64,000 bases of DNA from Tubulanus polymorphus (lineage: Eukaryota > Nemertea > Palaeonemertea > Tubulaniformes > Tubulanidae). The stretch lies in the NCBI RefSeq assembly GCF_964204645.1, contig NC_134032.1, positions 16,058,775-16,122,774 of the forward strand, read 5' to 3'. Positions 25,081-47,435 of this stretch are shown piece by piece (the first letter of the stretch is position 1; each line of letters opens with the position of its first letter). The notes beneath the pieces are model-generated. The model did not search any database. It saw only the letters and a list, made by a program, of their open reading frames with translations, and was not told the origin of the DNA. Made by a program: the position numbers and the translations under genes.

Positions 25081-25905
25081 TTTAGTTTATTCAACGTTTC
25101 GACTATATCCTAATAGTCATCTTCAGGAATACTGTATTCCTTGAGCTAGTGTAGTTTATTCAACGTTTCGTCTTTATCCTAATAGTCATCTTCAGGAATA
25201 CTGTATTCCTTGAGCTAGTGTAGTTTATTCAACGTTTCGACTATATCCTAATAGTCATCTTCAGGAATACTGTATTCCTTGAGCTAGTGTAGTTTATTCA
25301 ACGTTTCGACTTTATCCTAATAGTCATCTTCAGGAATACTGCATTCCTTGAGCTAGAGTAGTTTATTCAACGTTTCTACTTTATCCTAATAGTCATCTTC
25401 AGGAATACTGTATTCCTTGAGCTAGTGTAGTTTATTCAACGTTTCGACTTTATCCTAATAGTCATCTTCAGGAATACTGTATTCCTTGAGCTAGTGTAGT
25501 TTATTCAACGTTTCGACTTTATCCTAATAGTCATCTTCAGGAATACTGTATTCCTTGAGCTAGTGTAGTTTATTCAACGTTTCGACTATATCCCAATAGT
25601 CATCTTTAGGAACACTGTATTCCTTGAGCTAGTGTAGTTTATTCAACGTTTCGACTTTATCCTAATAGTCATCTTCAGGAATACTGCATTCCTTGAGCTA
25701 GTGTAGTTTATTCAACGTTTCGACTATATCCGATAATATAGTCATCTTCAGGAATACTGTATTCCTTGAGCTAGTGTAGTTTATTCAACGTTTCGACTTT
25801 ATCCTAATAGTCATCTTCAGGAATACTGTATTCCTTGAGCTAGTGTAGTTTATTCAACGTTTCGACTTTATCCTAATAGTCATCTTCAGGAATACTGTAT
25901 TGTAC
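25081..25905 (-). repeat. 69-bp satellite array, about 12 copies
   Basis: Each unit contains TAGTCATCTTCAGGAATACT, the palindrome GGAATACTGTATTCC and TTTATTCAACGTTTCGACTT. It is the reverse complement of the larger array at 59425-61435. A diverged single unit is at about 28245-28360. Confidence 0.95.
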
Positions 25906-26035
25906 CACTTGTACGTAAAAAAAAAACAAATCCATATGAAGTGTTGATGAATCTCAAACCCTTTGGCTTGAAAACCTGTTGCTTGAAAACCTGGACGCTA
26001 TGGGGTCCCTCTAAATATATCATCAATATCAAACT

Positions 26036-26147
26036 GGGTCCAGTTCCACAGTTGTGAGTTAAGATTTGACTCGGAGTTAACTCATTGAAAATGAACTAAT
26101 TTTAACTCAGAGTTAACTCTAACTCACAACTGTGGAACTGGATCCTG
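26036..26147. repeat. F1 foldback hairpin, full copy
   Basis: Arms GGGTCCAGTTCCACAGTTGT and CACAACTGTGGAACTGGATC; loop CATTGAAAATGAAC. It lies about 0.8 kb upstream of the T-brain TATA box. Confidence 0.9.
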
Positions 26148-26810
26148 AAATCTAGCGAAATTCGTCGTATTAACATTGTTCCTAAATGCAACGTCTTTTT
26201 GAACAGCCCTGTGTCTTAGAAACCCGATTTGTTAACCATAGATGAAATACTCACAAAGAGTCCGATATTTTTCCTTGTGTAATGAACTGATTAATGGGTG
26301 ATTAGGTGTGTTCCCGGGGATATAAATTTCAGGATAAAGTTGAACAGTCGAATAAGCTACAACAGCTCAAAGAAATATTTCGGAAGTTTCTTTTTATTCG
26401 TTGTGCGCAAGGATTTTATACCGAACTAATTTCGTTTTAACTATGTTAAAAAAAAGCGGACCATGGAAAAAGATAAAAAGATTTTAATTTTCAGGAAAAA
26501 AATAGAATCATCTCAAGTTTTAAAAAAAACTATCCTCAAATTTATTTCTTGTTAAGTGTAGCACTAAGAATCTAGTGTTGGATAGAATTCAGCAATTAGT
26601 GGTTAGAGAAAGGAGAGGGGGGCAAGTGAGTTCCAATGATGTAATTGTTGTTGAACAAGTGGCACTTACGGGTCTGGTTCATTGTTTGACACGAGCCGGT
26701 CATTTTGAGTTTGTTGTTTTGAAGATTGACCGAAATTCACCTGAATTAGGAACCCGTTTTCGATTCCACTATTTCACCGTCACCACACTCGTGGCACTCG
26801 TGTTAGCCCT
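26148..26810. other. Upstream region of T-brain
   Basis: Non-coding by position. The open frame 26575-26970 runs through the promoter and TATA box and is not a gene. Confidence 0.4.
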
Positions 26811-26968
26811 AATTATGCTAATTAGCGCGCGCGCTGTTCGAGCGTACGCGCGTCCACTGCCTTTCGACCAATCGGCGACGATTATGCCGACGTCACAAAC
26901 GACGTCGACCAATCAGCGATCGAGCACGAGCAGAGGCGAAAGTTCGGGCGGTGTCAGACGGTATAAAT
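26811..26968 (+). promoter_or_regulatory. T-brain core promoter
   Basis: TATAAATA at 26961-26968 lies about 150 bp before the T-brain ATG. Two CCAAT boxes (CGACCAATCGG near 26867 and CGACCAATCAG near 26909), a CGACGTCAC CRE-like word (about 26890) and two TAATTA-type homeodomain sites (about 26811-26825) lie upstream. Transcription start is expected near 26990, giving a 5'UTR of about 120 nt. Confidence 0.7.
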
Positions 26969-27111
26969 AAAGGTTGAAGGTTTACTGATGACCAACAACA
27001 CAAACTCTCCACAACAAGTGATAATCGAAATTACATACTGCAAGATAGCGCGATCGTGACGATAGACATTCTCAACGCTGGTGAAAATATAACTTGAATC
27101 GGGTGTGAAAC

Positions 27112-37605
<10,494 letters not shown>

Positions 37606-38114
37606 TCAATCGTCTGCCATACCTCCCCCGCGGAGATCATACATACTGCCATCGCTGTGTTTCTAGCCTGTTTATCATGAGCGGCCATATTGGATCACGT
37701 GCCCACGATTTCAATGAGGTTTAAGGAAAATCGTCATTAGCATATGTGTCCAAAGTCTCACGAGATTTCATTTTATATTCACGCGCGATTCAAAATGGCC
37801 GCTGATTTATGAATTTAAATGTATATTTTATTTTTGTGCATCGGGAACTTGCTCGTCCCTTTTTTGGGATTCGAACCTGATGGTGATTTAGATAAACAAG
37901 TGTTGTGAAATTATAAACTTGTCAAAACGTGATGATGTAATCATGATGATAATGAAGATAATGATATACCGGTAATAATGTTAATTTTGTGTACAGTATT
38001 TTGTTGACAGCCGATTAAATTAAGCTCTAATTAAATTATAATCTATTCTTTCTGATGTGATATAAATATTGTAAATAATTGTATATACTGACAAAAGAAA
38101 TTACTTAAACATCG

Positions 38115-38120
38115 AATAAA
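38115..38120 (+). terminator. Poly(A) signal of T-brain
   Basis: AATAAA about 510 bp after the stop codon, the first clear signal in the 3' flank. The 3'UTR is AT-rich with ATGATGATAAT repeats. Confidence 0.65.
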
Positions 38121-38625
38121 CGTTGATATATTTAAGAGATACCGCTTTCCGGACTTGTTTTCTTTGTTTTCTGTACATTTAGGAGTGGCGCCACTATCGA
38201 GGAGAGTTCATTTTAAATCGGTGCCATTGACCTTGTCGAGGCTTGTCGAGGCTTAGGTTTAAAACCAGTCTTATCATTATCTTGGTTCCATTATTGATCT
38301 GATGACTTAGATATGTCCAGTCTAAGTTCAGCATAGTTCTGTTTTAGCCAGATCCATGGCTTTTTAGCCAGTCTTGAAATTCAAAACCAGTCCAGACCAA
38401 CTTAGTTCTATAACAAATCTAACAACGTAAGCCCATCTAAGTAAGCTCACTAAGAGTTTTGAAGATAAAATCCGAAAGTCGAATTGACACAGAATGTGAA
38501 CCTACACCAAAAATGAAAAAGACAAAAACTAATCTTACAAATATTCTTATATTGTTAACCATCCATGAAAATATCATAACCCAATAAACATAAACAGATG
38601 AGGCATAAATGATTCAAACTGACAT
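38121..38625. other. Intergenic, diverged F2 remnants
   Basis: 38238-38440 contains scattered F2 words (TTAGTTCTATAAC, AATCTAACAACGTAAG). No gene seen. Confidence 0.5.
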
Positions 38626-38872
<247 letters not shown>

Positions 38873-39246
38873 TTTTCGGGTCTGCAAAGCCCCAGCCTTA
38901 TTCGAAACAGTACAAGGAATATGTTTATAAAGCGGTTATATATCGTTTTATTTTTACAGGTGTTCAAAAGCTTCCAACGACCTAGTTTTCATCGTTGTTC
39001 GTGAAAACATGACTCAACCCAATAGCAATCAAACCAAAATAATTGAGTTTGTGAAACTGTGGACCACTAATAGGAAAGACACGCCACCTTTTATCTATCA
39101 CAGACACTGCATCAACTCTGTATCAGTTCCAATATAGTAACGTGCTGGACCTGTTCAACAGTGATGTACTTTGAACCAAACCGTTTTAAGACAGTGTTTC
39201 TTAAACATGGATGCTTTTGTTACCATGCACGGATGAGTCAGTTTGA

Positions 39247-42200
39247 TCACCTTGGTACACCAGATGGCGCACCAGTCGTAGGCTCCATCGATTCTCGGCT
39301 GGTGGCCGGCGTTTGCGTTCGTGTGTTGTACGTCATCGCGCATTGCGCTGACGTCGTATCGCTTTCGTCGGGTTTTTCCCCATCTGACGGCGGCCTTGAC
39401 GACTGCGCGAACGATTGCTGCACGGAATAGGGCGGCGGCCTCGAGTAGGAGATCACGGAATCCAACACGAAACGAGTCCGGTGTCCGAACAGCGAATCAA
39501 ACAATCTAGTTCGCCAATAAGATGGCGGTGATCTAGTCGGAGTGTCCGAGCTTGCGTTGTTAGTTTGACCGTTTTGATCTGTTTGACCATAACTAAATAA
39601 AGGCAGCGGATCCGATGCCGTATACGGTGGGGGCCGCATTGTTAATTGGAAGTTGTCCGGTGCATCGTCCGCATCTTCATTGTGGTTCCAGCGGTCCGGT
39701 GGCCAACGGAATACGGCCACGGAAATCGCGGTAGCGGAAAATATGACCAGTAACCACTTAAATAGAAAATCACCATTTTAAGAACAGCAATCAAGATTAA
39801 ATGAGGTTATGGCAGTAAGGGTTACTGATAACGCCTACTGTGGCAATCGAGGATTCACTAGGGGGCGCTAGTTTATGTTGAGAATAATTTTAAATGTTGT
39901 TAATTCCTATTTTGTTTTGTCTATATGTATATAATTCTGTTCATGTTTTGTAAATTTTTATATTTCATATTTTGTATTCAATCTTGCCTCCACGTACAGT
40001 TCTTATGGTTGGAGTGAAATAGATATCTTATCTTAAAATAACGGAGAAACTGTCGGCTGCCACGAGGGGGCGGGGGAGGAGGAGAGGGAGTATTCTTACC
40101 TCGAGTAAAATAATCGAGAAACTGTCGGCTGCCACGAGGGGGCGGGGAGGAGGAGAGGGAGTATTCTTACCTCGAGTAGAATAATCGAGAAACTGTCGGC
40201 TGCCACGAGGGGGCGGGGAGGAGGAGAGGGGGTATTCTTACCTCGAGTAGAATAATCGAGAAACTGTCGGCTGCCACGAGGGGGCGGGGAGGAGGAGAGG
40301 GGGTATTCTTACCTCGAGTAGAATAATCGAGAAACTGTCGGCTGCCACGAGGGGGCGGGGAGGAGGAGAGGGAGTATTCTTACCTCGAGTAGAATAATCG
40401 AGAAACTGTCGGCTGCCACGAGGGGGCGGGGAGGAGGAGAGGGAGTATTCTTACCTCGAGTAGAATAATCGAGAAACTGTCGGCTGCCACGAGGGGGCGG
40501 GGAGGAGGAGAGGGAGTATTCTTACCTCGAGTAGAATAATCGAGAAACTGTCGGCTGCCACGAGGGGGCGGGGAGGAGGAGAGGGAGTATTCTTACCTCG
40601 AGTAGAATAATCGAGAAACTGTCGGCTGCCACGAGGGGGCGGGGAGGAGGAGAGGGAGTATTCTTACCTCGAGTAGAATAATCGAGAAACTGTCGGCTGC
40701 CACGAGGGGGCGGGGAGGAGGAGAGGGGGTATTCTTACCTCGAGTAGAATAATCGAGAAACTGTCGGCTGCCAGTTTTTCTGGTTTATCGTGATGTTTAC
40801 ACACGAAATAAATCCACCAATAGAATAACAGACACACCACTAGACTGGGCAGTAGAATTCTGTGCGAGAAAACATGTAAATGAAACCGTAGTTTCACTTT
40901 ATGACAAATAGTCAAGCGAGTTCAAATACCTGCGAGAGATAGGATGAGTCTCATAAGGGCAAGAATTTGAATCCCTAATGAGAAAGGACAACTTTAATTA
41001 ACTAAGATCGTACCCCACCACTTATTGAGTCCCTGGGCGTTTTCAGGTTCGAATAGTCAAGCGAGTTCAAATACCTGCGAGAGATAGGATGAGTCTCCCA
41101 GGGCAAGAATTTAAATCCCTGATGAGAAAGGACAATTTTAACAATCGTAGCATCACTTATTGTGTCAGAGTCCCTGGGTGTTTTCAGGTTCGACTCCATT
41201 CCGACCGAGGGAGGTTGTCTCCTCTAGGGAAAGGTGAAAGGTTTTTGGGTTTTTGAATCCCTGCTGAAGGACAATGTGTGCGGGTAGGGTGTATGTAATT
41301 GAATCATTACTTTGACTTTACGAAATAGAGATTACTTTGGATGTGTGATATTTGGGGGGGGGGGGTACTATAGTATCATGCCTTTACTTACGAGACGACA
41401 AAGCACCAAGCAACCGATACTGTCCAATCAGCGGGCGCCTCCGGTTTATAAGCGATCGAATTACGGAATTTCTTCCAACCGATCGTCAAAACTGTCGTCT
41501 GCAAAAACAACGCCGATACCAATACCACGTGACTCCAGACAAACACCTACAAAAACAGAATTGAGTTAATTGGTTTCTTCAACGAACTTTTAAAATTTGA
41601 AATATTAACGGTTGCGATTGTTACCTGATTGTTGCGTACGATTTCGCTCAGACTTGTCGCGCAGCCGAGTATGAAAACCAAGGTCACGGTCACCAGTGCT
41701 GCCACCAAGCGAGGAACTAGAAAGAACAAAAGTCTGTTTTTACACGTAACTAAAGAAGTAATAAGTAGGGATGCCCTCGCAGTTCACTGAAGGGATTCCC
41801 TCAGTCCCCTGCGGAGAGATCCCCCTGCAGGGATGCCCTAGCTCGATTCTCACCTCCAACATCTTGCAGACTACGAACCACAGTTTCAGTCAAGGTTATC
41901 TGCGATATCAAGCCCAACAAGCTGATACAGCAATAAAATGAGAATGCGAGCATCTTACTGCGCAGGTCACCATCAAATATCTCGCTGAACAGGAACGGTA
42001 ACCTGAATAATGTGGATATGCGAAAAGTATTTCAGTTGTGTCACTTTTAGGAACCCGTAACAGACCAAAACATGACCTCAGAAGACCCCCCCCCCAAGTT
42101 ACCCAATCCCGCGGTTAACTCTTGACTTCGCTTGACTCTCGGATATTATGAGTTTATTTTCAATAAATCTATTCCACAATGGAACGGCGGCCATATTGGT

Positions 42201-45200
42201 TCACGCGCTATTTCAAATCTCACGTGATCCAAAATGGCCGCCGTTTCAAATGCGGAAGGAGTGATGTTTTAGTTGATAGATATTTTGTCCATGAGGTGCT
42301 TGATTAAACGTTTAACTGCGAGTTTCTGTTATTATGTTAGTATATATTATATGTTACAACACACACCAGTTGAATGTTAGTCCGGTATTTCCGTCACCTT
42401 CCATGGCCAGGATTGCCGCTCTATCGCTCAGACTCGAGGTCGGTGTGGCGGCAAACACGACCGCGAAGAGAATAACAGCCCCGAGCAATCTACAGAAAAA
42501 TAAACATCAATTTCGAAGGATCCAGCTCCGAATCTGGTTCCACAGTTCCGGATACGGTTCCACAATTCCGAATCTGGTTCCACAGTTCCGAATCTGGTTC
42601 CATAGATCCGGATCTGGTTCCAAAGTTATTGAATATGTGATTCTTGTAAGATGCGAGTTAAAAGAAATTGGGAAGATCAGAGTAAAACTTCTTTGATTTG
42701 GAAACTGGCCACGTTATCCTACTTATGCAAAGAGAGCGGTCAAAATTTTGCATATTGAAAACCCGCGCTTGGTAAAGATGTGCAGCCTTTCAACCATGCG
42801 TGGAAGTGGCTGCATCCATAACGTTCTGCATCACTCTACGTCAATCTATTGAATGTTCATAAAAAGTTTGATCGATTATTATTTATTACAATAATTAGTT
42901 ACCGACAAGCTGCTGAGATGAATGGTAACGCCCAGGCCATTTTAACTACCGACTGTGACTTCTTACAGTAACCCGCGTGCGCAAGTAAGATTCCGGAAGC
43001 CAGTCCGACGTCCATTGCGCTATACAACGCGACATCCGCCCAGGTCTTGATGTCGAAGAAACTGCCTGTTTACAGAATGAAATAAATGGTTAACAACAGG
43101 TCCATGAAAAACTTTAAACAATGAAGACATACTTCATACTTCAAGAAAATACTACTAAAAATCTATTTGGGAAACTAGGTTTGATTTTCTTCGTGGCAAA
43201 TCTGATGCAAAGAGTCGAGTAGTTACGGAAGCCCTTGAGTGACATACGAGATAATCTTTTCACAATTTCGACATAATCAAGTCGAAATTCGATATATTAA
43301 GTCGAAATTGTGAAAGAAATGATCTCGTATGTCACCTAGGGGCTTCCGTAAGTAGTACTATATCTCTTTCCATGCGACTTTCCTGGAAACCAGATCCTGA
43401 GATTTTGCGAACTTTATTTCGAAAAAAAAATTTTTTATATAGCTTTGATTGGTTTATTAGACGCACGAGCTTTCGCTACTAATATCTGGTAGCTTCATCA
43501 TCCTGTTCATTCAACTGATCTTGAAGATACTCTACATTAGTAGCGATAGCTCGCACGTAGAGTCACACCTATAAAGTAATACTCGTCACACTGTATTTAT
43601 GCTACGATCCCTCTACGAATCACCATAAGCTTTAAACGGTTAAGTTTGAATTGTTTTGTCCTCATTGAAAACATGAAGTAACCGATAAAAGCAAAAATTT
43701 GAGTTAAACATTTTCGTGAAATTTGACCCTGGTTCGTGAATAGCTTAGATTAAGCAATGGAAGAAGAAAATGAATTGATTTAACAGAGATTCCATACTCG
43801 AATCAAACCGGAACAGGAAGTTCATGGCGTCGGCGATTTGCGAATCAGTCCAGACTGCAGTAAGCGAGCAATACATTGGTATCCAAACGAACAGAACACA
43901 AGCGACTGGTATCAATACCTTACCGGCTTCAAACGTGATTGATACAATCACACCTGACATTGACGCGACCAACGCATGCGTAATTACCGGAATCGACGAC
44001 TGAAATATTAACCGTTACATTATTTATGTTAATCATTGTTAATTTATGCACGTACGCACTATATTTGTGTAGAAACGACAAATTTGAAAATATAATAATA
44101 ATTATCATGAATATTATAGAATGTTGTTATGTAACATTAGGCCTAATGTTAAATCATGCACGTACCTAATTGCATAAAATTAGTTGTGTCATATGCATAG
44201 AGAAAATTATGTTAATTTATGCAAAAATATGTTATGTCACATGCATAGAAAATAACGTTTGTTTTTGCACGAACTTTATTCGAAAAAAAAAGTGTTATAT
44301 CATATAATGATCATATAATTAATCATATAATATATGCATAGGAAATTATGTTAATTTATGCACGTATATATTCGCATATAATTCTACATGTCACATGAAA
44401 TTTCTTAAAGGTGATTAAAAAAATTCTAAATATCAACTATGTAAATTCCTGAATCGACCACGTGACGCGTTCGCATAAGATGTACCTCTGAGGTGATTCT
44501 GTAGAACTCGTGTTTAGAAGCGTCGAGGGTTCCGGGTAGCGCTTTTTGGACGGATCTGAACGTAAAATACACAGACCAACCGCATAATACACTCGTGTAT
44601 GATCTAGTACGTTAGAAAATAAAAACAATTCTTATTCTATGAATTGAGAAATAATTTTAATTTTTTTTATTCTTAAGGGCCAGGTTTTATAGACTGGTAT
44701 TACCGGGGGCTAACTTAATTCATTTTCAATTGAGTTAGCCCCGGGTTAAAGGTAATACCAGTCTATAAAACCAGTCCTAGGTGTTTTGCGGGTCCTGTTT
44801 TGATAGAAATTGATTTTGATTTAACTTTTCACTGAAGTCCAAAAGTGATCTTTATTGACCTTAAGAGTAGCAATGCAACTGAATGAGCTTATAGACTCTA
44901 GTCTTATAAGTTCAATTGCCTAGTGGTCTGAAATCTAGACCGGTCTCAAGCTGTTAGATCGACCGTAGAACTGGTTTATGAATCTTAGGCCACGACTATG
45001 CGATTCGCCATGAACCGATGGAGTCCCGGGTTTAAGCCCGACTTACGCGATCAGTAAGATGACAATCGTTGCGAAGACTGCGCAAATAGTATGCACCCGG
45101 CCGGCTACCGTACGGAACGTGGACACCAAACCGGCTCCCGTATGCCGACCCAAAACTAACATCAATGACGTCATCGGCACGGACCATATTCCGATCGAGA

Positions 45201-45935
45201 TTATCCAGATTATCAAAGGCGCCAGGCAACCTACAGGTTAATTACAACGATATATCATTAATTAACCAACATCTGGGTGATTTTAAATAGAATTTGAAGA
45301 AATTGTAAAATTTTCAGAACATTTCAAACTATTTGTCCAATGTACTTTCAATTGTGCTCTCCCAGAAGATGGAATATTTGTCTCAGATACTGTTCACACC
45401 CCAGAGCCCGGTTCTGCGAGTCATCGGTTCATTATCGGGTTCAGATTTCGCATCTGCACCACCCAGAGACGAAAGAAAGTCAAAGTAGATCGGTTGGACC
45501 TATTCCGGACGGACACGGTCGACTGACTGGTTGGCTACCCACTAAACCCCCCCCCCCCCCAAAAAAAGGATAGTAAATTCTTACCCTGATTTTTACTGTT
45601 TCGAGCCAGTATCATCGGTAGGCGCCAAATCATCCATGATTCGGTGATCGTGCATGCTATAAAACTGAACATAGTCGAACACGTGGACGAGTAAACCTGT
45701 CTGTTGTCGTCTGCGTCATCATCGGCTGCCTGGTGGCCCGCATCATCAGCAGCTGCTGCCACCTGGTGGTCACCTGCTTCCAGGGTCGAGGGGTTCTTTA
45801 TAAATGTATAATGGACACTTTAGTTGATCATTATACGTTGATATGATGATTTTATGGTTAATTGAATCGCGTGTAGTTGAGACACTTTACCTGCGCATGT
45901 GATGAACACGTTGGACTGTTATTATCTGCTGTCAT
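39247..45935 (-). CDS. Divergent SLC6-fold (sodium:neurotransmitter symporter-like) membrane protein
   Basis: Plasma-membrane carrier-like protein; substrate unknown. Exons: 45935-45891, 45795-45585, 45230-45047, 44555-44486, 43999-43785, 43061-42903, 42489-42367, 42002-41854, 41716-41625, 40859-40739, 39756-39247. About 625 residues. SLC6 order is visible: TM1 FIACTITESWMIWRLPMI (family GNVWRFPY), TM2-3 with PMTSLMLVLGRHTGAGL (family LxLGQxxxxG), TM4-5 with FEAGKVLIPVACVLFVWIP, TM6 KTWADVALYSAMDVGLASG (family VWVDAAxQIFFSL), TM8 SLLGLISQITLTE (family LGLDSxFxGxE), then TM9-11. The usual TM1 Asn and much of the sodium-site consensus are replaced, while the GLxSQ...E of TM8 survives. The 150-residue tail has three PPxY motifs (RPPPYTA, SPPSYWR, RPPPYSV), predicted NEDD4-type WW ligands. 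Nine of ten junctions agree in phase; exon 9 to 10 does not, so a short exon may be missing or the border misplaced. The exon 5 donor (GTTAAA) is weak. The 71-bp array lies just after exon 10. Confidence 0.78.
39855..39870 (+). promoter_or_regulatory. CTCF-like motif
   Basis: TCACTAGGGGGCGCTA, close to the CTCF core consensus. It lies in the last intron of the SLC6-like gene. Confidence 0.35.
39884..40035 (+). repeat. LINE-like 3' tail
   Basis: Ends TATGGTTGGAGTGAAATAGA followed by TATCTTATCTTA. Resembles the tail at 16262-16395 and abuts the 71-bp array. Confidence 0.45.
40037..40770 (-). repeat. 71-bp tandem array duplicating an exon end and its splice donor
   Basis: About ten copies. In gene sense (minus) each unit holds GTAAGAATAC, a long C/T tract, GTGGCAG, then the final 29 nt of exon 10 (starts CCGACAGTTTC, ends TACTCGAG) and the donor GTAAGA again. 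The first unit includes the true end of exon 10 (40739). Each unit also contains CCACGAGGGGGCGGGG on the plus strand, one change from a CTCF core. Confidence 0.95.
40912..41146. repeat. Tandem duplication of a SINE-like segment
   Basis: GTCAAGCGAGTTCAAATACC through AGAAAGGACAA occurs twice, 144 bp apart. A related B-box-like GGTTCGACTCC follows at about 41189, similar to the 54.4-kb sequence. Confidence 0.7.
42528..42625. repeat. 18-bp tandem repeat
   Basis: Five copies of TCCGAATCTGGTTCCACAGT-like units in the intron between exons 6 and 7 of the SLC6-like gene; related to the F1-derived 20-mer. Confidence 0.8.
43215..43355. mobile_element. Foldback MITE in the SLC6-like intron
   Basis: About 55-bp imperfect inverted arms: TTACGGAAGCCCTTGAGTGA...ACAATTTCGAC and the partner GTCGAAATTGTGAAAG...GGGGCTTCCGTAA. 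The interior is short and non-coding. Confidence 0.8.
44680..44788. repeat. F3 foldback element
   Basis: Arms GTTTTATAGACTGGTATTAC and GTAATACCAGTCTATAAAAC, loop TTCATTTTCAATTGAG. It lies in the SLC6-like intron between exons 3 and 4. Confidence 0.9.
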
Positions 45936-45999
45936 TCCGGCTCTTGGCCTAGAAATATTTGAAAATGAAATATTTTTCCACATCAGAGAAACCAGTTCC

Positions 46000-46690
46000 A
46001 CAGTTCCACAGTACTGGACCCAGTTCCACAGTGTACTGGATCCAGTTCCACAGTTCTGGATCCAGTTCCACAGTACAGGACCCAGTTCCACAGTTCTGGA
46101 CCCAGTTCCACAGTTCTGGACCCAGTTCCACAGTTCTGGACCCAGTTCCACAGTTCTGGACCCAGTTCCACAGTTCTGGACCCAGTTCCACAGTTCTGGA
46201 CCCAGTTCCACAGTTCTGGACTCAGTTCCACAGTTCTGGACCCAGTTCCACAGTTCTGGACCCAGTTCCACAGTTCTGGACTCAGTTCCACAGTTGTGGA
46301 GCCAGTTCCACAGTTCTGGACCCAGTTCCACAGTTCTGGACCCAGTTCCACAGTTCTGGACCCAGTTCCACAGTTCTGGACCCAGTTCCACAGTTCTGGA
46401 CCCAGTTCCACAGTTCTGGACTCAGTTCCACAGTTGTGGAGCCAGTTCCACAGTTCTGGACCCAGTTCCACAGTTCTGGACCCAGTTCCACAGTTCTGGA
46501 CCCAGTTCCACAGTTCTGGACCCAGTTCCACAGTTCTGGACCCAGTTCCACAGTTCTGAACCCAGTTCCACAGTTCTGGACCCAGTTCCACAGTTCTGGA
46601 CCCAGTTCCACAGTTCTGAACCCAGTTCCACAGTTCTGGACCCAGTTCCACAGTTCTGGACCCAGTTCCACAGTTACTGGGCACAGTTGT
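46000..46690 (+). repeat. 20-bp minisatellite (gaccca variant), about 34 copies
   Basis: Unit CCCAGTTCCACAGTTCTGGA, almost homogeneous. Frames on both strands are open through it (Pro/Gln/Phe/His or Glu/Leu/Trp/Asn repeats); these are artefacts. Confidence 0.97.
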
Positions 46691-46729
46691 GGATCTAGTT
46701 GGAGTGATGATTCTCAAGTATCAACCTAC

Positions 46730-46825
46730 CTCGAAAATCTTGATAGATATATCATCAAAATCGCCCTCTGTCGAGTTACTTAGGAATAATCCATCGAGAA
46801 CACGCGTATTCCCATACGGTGAGAT
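46730..46825 (-). CDS. Candidate upstream exon of the SLC6-like gene
   Basis: Open stretch reading ISPYGNTRVLDGLFLSNS then TEGDFDDISIKIFE, with donor TTCGAG|GTAGGTTG and a modest GAAAG acceptor. It ends in phase 0, so it joins the TM1 exon (45795) in frame but not the 45935-45891 exon. It could encode an alternative N-terminus, with the 20-bp minisatellite in the intervening intron. The true 5' border may be a few bases further out. Confidence 0.5.
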
Positions 46826-47283
46826 CTTTCTTTCAAGGAATTTCAAATTTCAGTTACATATTCGCAATTTTACAAACAATTCCCTCGACAGATTCAAACA
46901 CAAAATAAACATAAACTGTTTGAATGCAGGTAGAGATATGTGTTTATACGGTACATAGGGTCTCGCCTATGACTGTCTGTGTGTCACGTTGCGCTTCCAT
47001 AAATTGCGGATTGAATTTTAAAATATCTCTAAATTATTCATGAATCTTAACTGTGGATATATATATATATAGTGAGAGAGACAGATGGTGCTCACGCAGG
47101 TCTGATAACTGGAGGCCTAGTTGACTAACCAGACCCAGATTCTGCAGGTCTTTCGGGTTCTATTTGGATCAATAAGGCCGCAACAGAATCTATAACGAAA
47201 TTCGTCCTTGAAAAATAGTACATCACAACACGATCGATTGTGATTTTGTCGTGGCTCTACCGAACTCTACCGAACTCTACCGA

Positions 47284-47435
47284 ACTCTACCGAACTCTAC
47301 CTGGGGCCAGTTGCACAGTCGTGACTTCCAAAAGTGGTCTTAAATCTTAAGACTGGTCTTAAGTTGTTAGATTGGCTATAGAACTAAGTTGGTATTAGAA
47401 TGGTCTTAAGTCTAAGCCATGACTATGCAACCAGC
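47284..47435. repeat. F2 foldback element
   Basis: GCCAGTTGCACAGTCGTGAC at one end, GCCATGACTATGCAACCAGC at the other. Preceded by four copies of CGAACTCTACCG (47254-47282). Confidence 0.9.

Noticed and set aside
26575-26970. 131-codon open frame upstream of T-brain
   Set aside because: Runs through the CCAAT and TATA boxes of the promoter; no family resemblance.
45877-46783. Open frames on both strands through the 20-bp array
   Set aside because: Repeat artefact; the flanking real exons of the SLC6-like gene lie outside the array.
47130-47220. Minus-strand exon reading FKDEFRYRFCCGLIDPN
   Set aside because: Some resemblance to a receptor tail, but no clear acceptor, a poor donor and no partner exons.
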